A stretch of 16,159 nucleotides of DNA from Micropruina sp. (GTDB lineage Bacteria; Actinomycetota; Actinomycetes; Propionibacteriales; Propionibacteriaceae). Below the pieces are notes generated by a model. The model was given only the letters and a program-made list of their open reading frames with translations, had not been told where the DNA came from and made no database searches. Of the stretch, positions 13,692 through 16,159 are shown piece after piece. How positions within the stretch are numbered: position 1 is the first letter of the stretch; each line of letters starts with the position of its first letter. The stretch covers positions 2,435,049-2,451,207 of the forward strand of contig CP059261.1 in assembly GCA_013693855.1 (NCBI GenBank). Direction: 5' to 3'. Position numbers and translations under genes: made by a program.

Positions 13692-14405
13692 ATGGCCACA
13701 CCGCACATCACCGCCGCTGAGGGCGAGATCGCCCCGCTGGTACTCATGCCGGGCGACCCGAGGCGGGCCGCGCGGATCGCCGAGGAGTTCCTCGCCGACG
13801 CGAAACTGGTCTCCGACGTCCGCGGCATCCCCTGTTTCACCGGCATCTACGAGGGCGTGCCCATGTCAGTGATGGCGTCGGGCATGGGCGTCCCGTCCAT
13901 CTCGATCTACGCGACCGAGCTGTACCGCTTCTACGGCGTGAAGCGGATCATCCGCGTGGGCACCGCCGGGGCGATCCAGCCCAAGGTCAGGGTGCGGGAC
14001 GTGATCGTCTCCACCGCGAGCCACTCCAACTCCTCCGCCCACGGGCTGATGATTCCGGGCCTCACGGTGTCCTTCGCGCCGACCTTCGACCTGCTGCGCG
14101 CGGCGGTGGCCGCGGCCGAACAGATCACGGACGTGACCGTCCACGTCGGCCCGACGTACTGCAGCGACCACTTCTACTTCTCCCAGCCCGGCTGGATCCA
14201 AGGGCTGGCCGACCTCGGCACGCTGGCGGTCGAGATGGAGGCCGTCGGCCTCTACGGCGCCGCGATGCGCGAGGGCCGGGAGGCCCTGGTCGTGCTCACG
14301 GCCTCCGACCACCTGCTGGACGCCGCCGGCGACATGACGGCCGAGGAGCGCGAGACGTCCTTCCGCAACATGGTCACCATCGCCGCCCGCGCCCTGATCA
14401 GCTGA
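13692..14405 (+). CDS. deoD: Purine nucleoside phosphorylase, DeoD type
   Basis: An intact 237-residue protein, the normal length for hexameric DeoD enzymes. The start ATG at 13692 follows GAGGAGG by 7 bases; a longer in-frame reading passes through tRNA-Ala and is rejected. Family signatures: MPGDPRRAARIAEEFL (phosphate-binding Gly-Asp-Pro and Arg), VMASGMGVPSISIYATEL, IIRVGTAGAI (Arg-x-Gly-x-x-Gly), and the substrate site VEMEAVGLYG (Met/Glu pair contacting ribose), ending with TASDH (the Asp that protonates the base). It splits purine (deoxy)nucleosides into base and ribose-1-phosphate in the cytoplasm. It is followed by a BMP-type nucleoside-binding lipoprotein and an ABC ATPase, so uptake and breakdown of nucleosides are linked. 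No frame errors occur here. Confidence 0.93.
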   Translation: MATPHITAAEGEIAPLVLMPGDPRRAARIAEEFLADAKLVSDVRGIPCFTGIYEGVPMSVMASGMGVPSISIYATELYRFYGVKRIIRVGTAGAIQPKVRVRDVIVSTASHSNSSAHGLMIPGLTVSFAPTFDLLRAAVAAAEQITDVTVHVGPTYCSDHFYFSQPGWIQGLADLGTLAVEMEAVGLYGAAMREGREALVVLTASDHLLDAAGDMTAEERETSFRNMVTIAARALIS

Positions 14406-14869
14406 GGCGCGGCCGATACCGAAGCCCAGCACGTGGTTTCGTCAGCCGCAGTGCGCCCCAGCCGTGGCATGCTGGGCCCGCCCTGGGTCCCACGCACCCC
14501 CAGTGGGCACGGCTTTGTTCGATCTGGTCGTGACATGACGCGCAGGCCCTGAGTCGCCGCGTGACGAAGGCTGTGCCGTCGCACCGGTGACCGAAATGCG
14601 CCACGATTTGGCCCACACCTGGCCGAAACCGCACTTGGGGCCTGAATCGCGTCACGTTTCGATCACCGGAGTCACGATCAAGCTGAACCTCCACGGCCCT
14701 CTCCGGCGATGGTTCGACAAGCCCAGCCGCCGACGCCCGGCGCATTCGATAACAAGGTGGTATCGACAAGGGCAACCACCCACGCGGGCGGCGCCACGGC
14801 CGAGCAGCGGGGGTAGCATTCCCGCTACCGGGCCGCGCGCCCCTGACACAGTGCGAAGGAGCACTCAGC
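14406..14869. other. Regulatory intergenic region between deoD and the BMP lipoprotein gene
   Basis: No supportable gene in 464 bases. Visible dyads: CCCAGC/GCTGGG (14457-14462 and 14471-14476), with no T-tract; TCGATA/TATCGA (14746-14751 and 14761-14766, 9-base centre), operator-like; GGTAGC/GCTACC (14812-14817 and 14824-14829), overlapping a TAGCAT that could be a -10. The gap suggests that the transporter genes have their own promoter. Confidence 0.5.
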
Positions 14870-15925
14870 ATGTTCAAGAAGTCCCTGGGGCTGCTCACCG
14901 CGGCCCTGTTGCTGGTCGGCTGCGCCACCACGGCCAGCCCCTCTGCTTCGGCCCCGGCGTCGGGCTCGGCGGCTCCCGCCAGTTCGGCCGCGAGCAAGGG
15001 GTCCATCGTCAGCTTCATCAACGGCTCCCTGGGCGACGGCGCATTCTTCGACGACGCCGAGTCGGGCATCCAGAAGCTCAAGGCCGAGGGCTACACCACC
15101 CAGTCGATCCAGTCGACGGCCGGCAACCAGGTGCAGTACAAGTCGACCCTGGAGCAGTTGTCGGACGGCAAGTACAAGTACGTGATCTGCGGCTCCGCCG
15201 ATCTCAAGGACATCCTCACCGACGTCGCCGACAAGTACCCGAACCAGAAGTACATCATGTACGACGAGACCGTCGACGCCCCCAACGTGGCCTCGATCAT
15301 GTACCGCCAGAACGAGGGGTCGTTCCTCGCCGGCGTGCTGTCCGCCCTGGTCACGACCAACAAGGACAAGTTCCCGATGGCCACCGGCAAGAAGATCGTC
15401 GGCCTCGTCGCCGGCCAGGACGGCCCGGTCATCCAGGACTTCATCGTTGGCTTCAAGAAGGGTGTGGAGTCGGTCGACCCGGCCATCCAGGTGAAGGTGT
15501 CGTTCGTGGGCGCCTGGGACAACCCGAACAAGGGCTATGACCAGGCCAAGGTCATGTACGACGCGGGCGCCGATGTGGTCTACCAGGTCGCCGGCGGCTC
15601 GGGCATCGGGGTCCTCAAGGCGGCCGCCGCCACGAAGCGCTACGCGATCGGCGTCGACTCCAACCAGAACGCGGTGCAGAAGGGCTACGTCCTGGCGTCC
15701 ATGCTGAAGCGGATCGGCGACTCGCTGGTCAAGGCCGTGCACGACGCGGACGCGGGCACGCTCGAGTTCGGCAAGGTCACCTGGTACGGGCTCGCGAACG
15801 AGGGCGTCGGCCTGACGTTCGAGAACAACGGCGACATCGTCCCGGCCGACATCCAGGCCAAGATCAAGGAACTCGGCGCCAAGGTCGCCAGCGGCGAGAT
15901 CAAGGTGCCCTCGACGATCGGCTGA
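14870..15925 (+). CDS. BMP-family nucleoside-binding lipoprotein of an ABC transporter
   Basis: An intact 351-residue protein. The ATG at 14870 follows GAAGGAG (14855-14861) by 8 bases. Residues 1-18 are a lipoprotein signal peptide ([18 protein letters not shown]), with Cys18 lipidated, followed by an Ala/Ser/Pro linker. The mature part has BMP/PnrA features: [23 protein letters not shown] (the GxxxDxxF-type ligand loop), [75 protein letters not shown] and [24 protein letters not shown]. Members bind purine nucleosides outside the membrane and hand them to an ABC permease. The deoD neighbour supports a nucleoside ligand, although related proteins bind other molecules. The ABC ATPase gene follows. 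Confidence 0.9.
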   Translation: MFKKSLGLLTAALLLVGCATTASPSASAPASGSAAPASSAASKGSIVSFINGSLGDGAFFDDAESGIQKLKAEGYTTQSIQSTAGNQVQYKSTLEQLSDGKYKYVICGSADLKDILTDVADKYPNQKYIMYDETVDAPNVASIMYRQNEGSFLAGVLSALVTTNKDKFPMATGKKIVGLVAGQDGPVIQDFIVGFKKGVESVDPAIQVKVSFVGAWDNPNKGYDQAKVMYDAGADVVYQVAGGSGIGVLKAAAATKRYAIGVDSNQNAVQKGYVLASMLKRIGDSLVKAVHDADAGTLEFGKVTWYGLANEGVGLTFENNGDIVPADIQAKIKELGAKVASGEIKVPSTIG

Positions 15926-15959
15926 GACCTGGCGCGGCAGCGAGACAGGTCAACCGGTG

Positions 15960-15986
15960 GGGGTGCGGACGCGACGTTCGCACCCC
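15960..15986 (+). promoter_or_regulatory. Intercistronic hairpin between the binding protein and ABC ATPase
   Basis: GGGGTGCG (15960-15967) pairs perfectly with CGCACCCC (15979-15986) across an 11-base loop. No T-tract follows. A hairpin here would fit partial termination or protection of the binding-protein message, so the binding protein is made in excess over the ATPase. A TAGTGT close downstream (15989-15994) could instead be a -10. Confidence 0.55.
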
Positions 15987-16001
15987 ACTAGTGTGTCCGC
16001 C

Positions 16002-16159
16002 ATGCCCTTGCTGGAACTGCGCGGAATCACCAAGGCGTTCGGGGACAAGGTCGCCAACGACCACATCGATCTCGTGGTCGAGGCCGGCCGGGTGCACGCG
16101 CTGGTCGGTGAGAACGGGGCCGGCAAGACCACGCTCATGACGATGATCGCCGGCACCGC
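16002..16159 (+). CDS. ABC transporter ATPase of the BMP/nucleoside type (5' part only)
   Basis: The gene runs off the window after about 52 residues. It starts [29 protein letters not shown] and contains the Walker A motif [11 protein letters not shown]. The NDHIDL and [14 protein letters not shown] wording is that of the sugar/nucleoside ATPases (RbsA- or YufO-like, usually with two ATPase domains) that partner BMP lipoproteins. An in-frame GTG at 15993 is an alternative start. There is no clear Shine-Dalgarno; a leaderless start is possible. Confidence 0.85.
   Translation, partial: MPLLELRGITKAFGDKVANDHIDLVVEAGRVHALVGENGAGKTTLMTMIAGT

Noticed and set aside
14457..14476. Intrinsic terminator after deoD
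   Set aside because: The 6-bp stem with an 8-base loop has no T-rich tail, so I list it only as a dyad.
14587..15540. A 317-codon plus-strand open frame, and minus-strand frames over 14825-15742
   Set aside because: They overlap the intact BMP lipoprotein in other frames and translate to Arg/Gly/Pro- or Leu/Val-rich sequence without domains; they are shadows.
1..16159. CRISPR array, insertion sequence or riboswitch
   Set aside because: No regularly spaced repeats, transposase frame with terminal inverted repeats, or recognisable riboswitch core was seen.

Overview
The window reads as the right-hand end of an actinobacterial prophage joined to host chromosome. The DNA is very GC-rich, codons end in G or C, start codons are often GTG, and genes commonly overlap by 4 bases (GTGA/ATGA). 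All of this fits a high-GC actinomycete. A DeoD-type purine nucleoside phosphorylase beside a BMP-family lipoprotein and the actinophage-style tail genes fit the Propionibacteriaceae. That family assignment is a guess from gene style, not a demonstrated identification.

Layout. Positions 1-10143 (+) are late phage genes: the end of a tape-measure-like protein, a fibronectin-like minor tail protein, a tail hub-like protein, another tail protein, a secreted MptpB-type tyrosine phosphatase with an LGFP cell-wall module, two small membrane proteins, an endolysin that joins an amidase to a DNase I-like (EEP) domain, a tiny Cys/His protein, a holin-like protein, a long tail fibre and a last small protein. 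A bidirectional terminator (10162-10201) separates these from a minus-strand block (12084 to 10212). That block holds a small DUF3072-like protein, a GNAT-like protein, an HTH protein and a Ros/MucR-type zinc-finger protein. Its two transcription units start from nearly identical promoters, each with a dyad between -35 and -10. A minus-strand lipoprotein (12711 to 12250) follows, then a cluster of GGTACAT repeats, tRNA-Val(TAC) and tRNA-Ala(GGC). From 13692 on, the genes are host purine-nucleoside salvage: deoD, a BMP-family binding lipoprotein, and the start of its ABC ATPase.

A major caveat on quality: many phage genes are broken by frameshifts. I count 15 that are all repaired by adding one G or C to a G/C run of three or more, plus one ambiguous event at 8241-8245. 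No in-frame nonsense changes are needed. This looks like systematic homopolymer under-calling (sequencing or assembly error) more than decay. I therefore annotate the repaired genes as single CDSs and give the position of each break.

How the parts work together: the + strand block builds the tail, lyses the cell and recognises the next host. The phosphatase is the outlier, an exported enzyme in the late operon. The minus-strand block looks like separately controlled small regulators. The tRNA genes are plausible integration targets, but the other prophage end and the integrase are outside the window.
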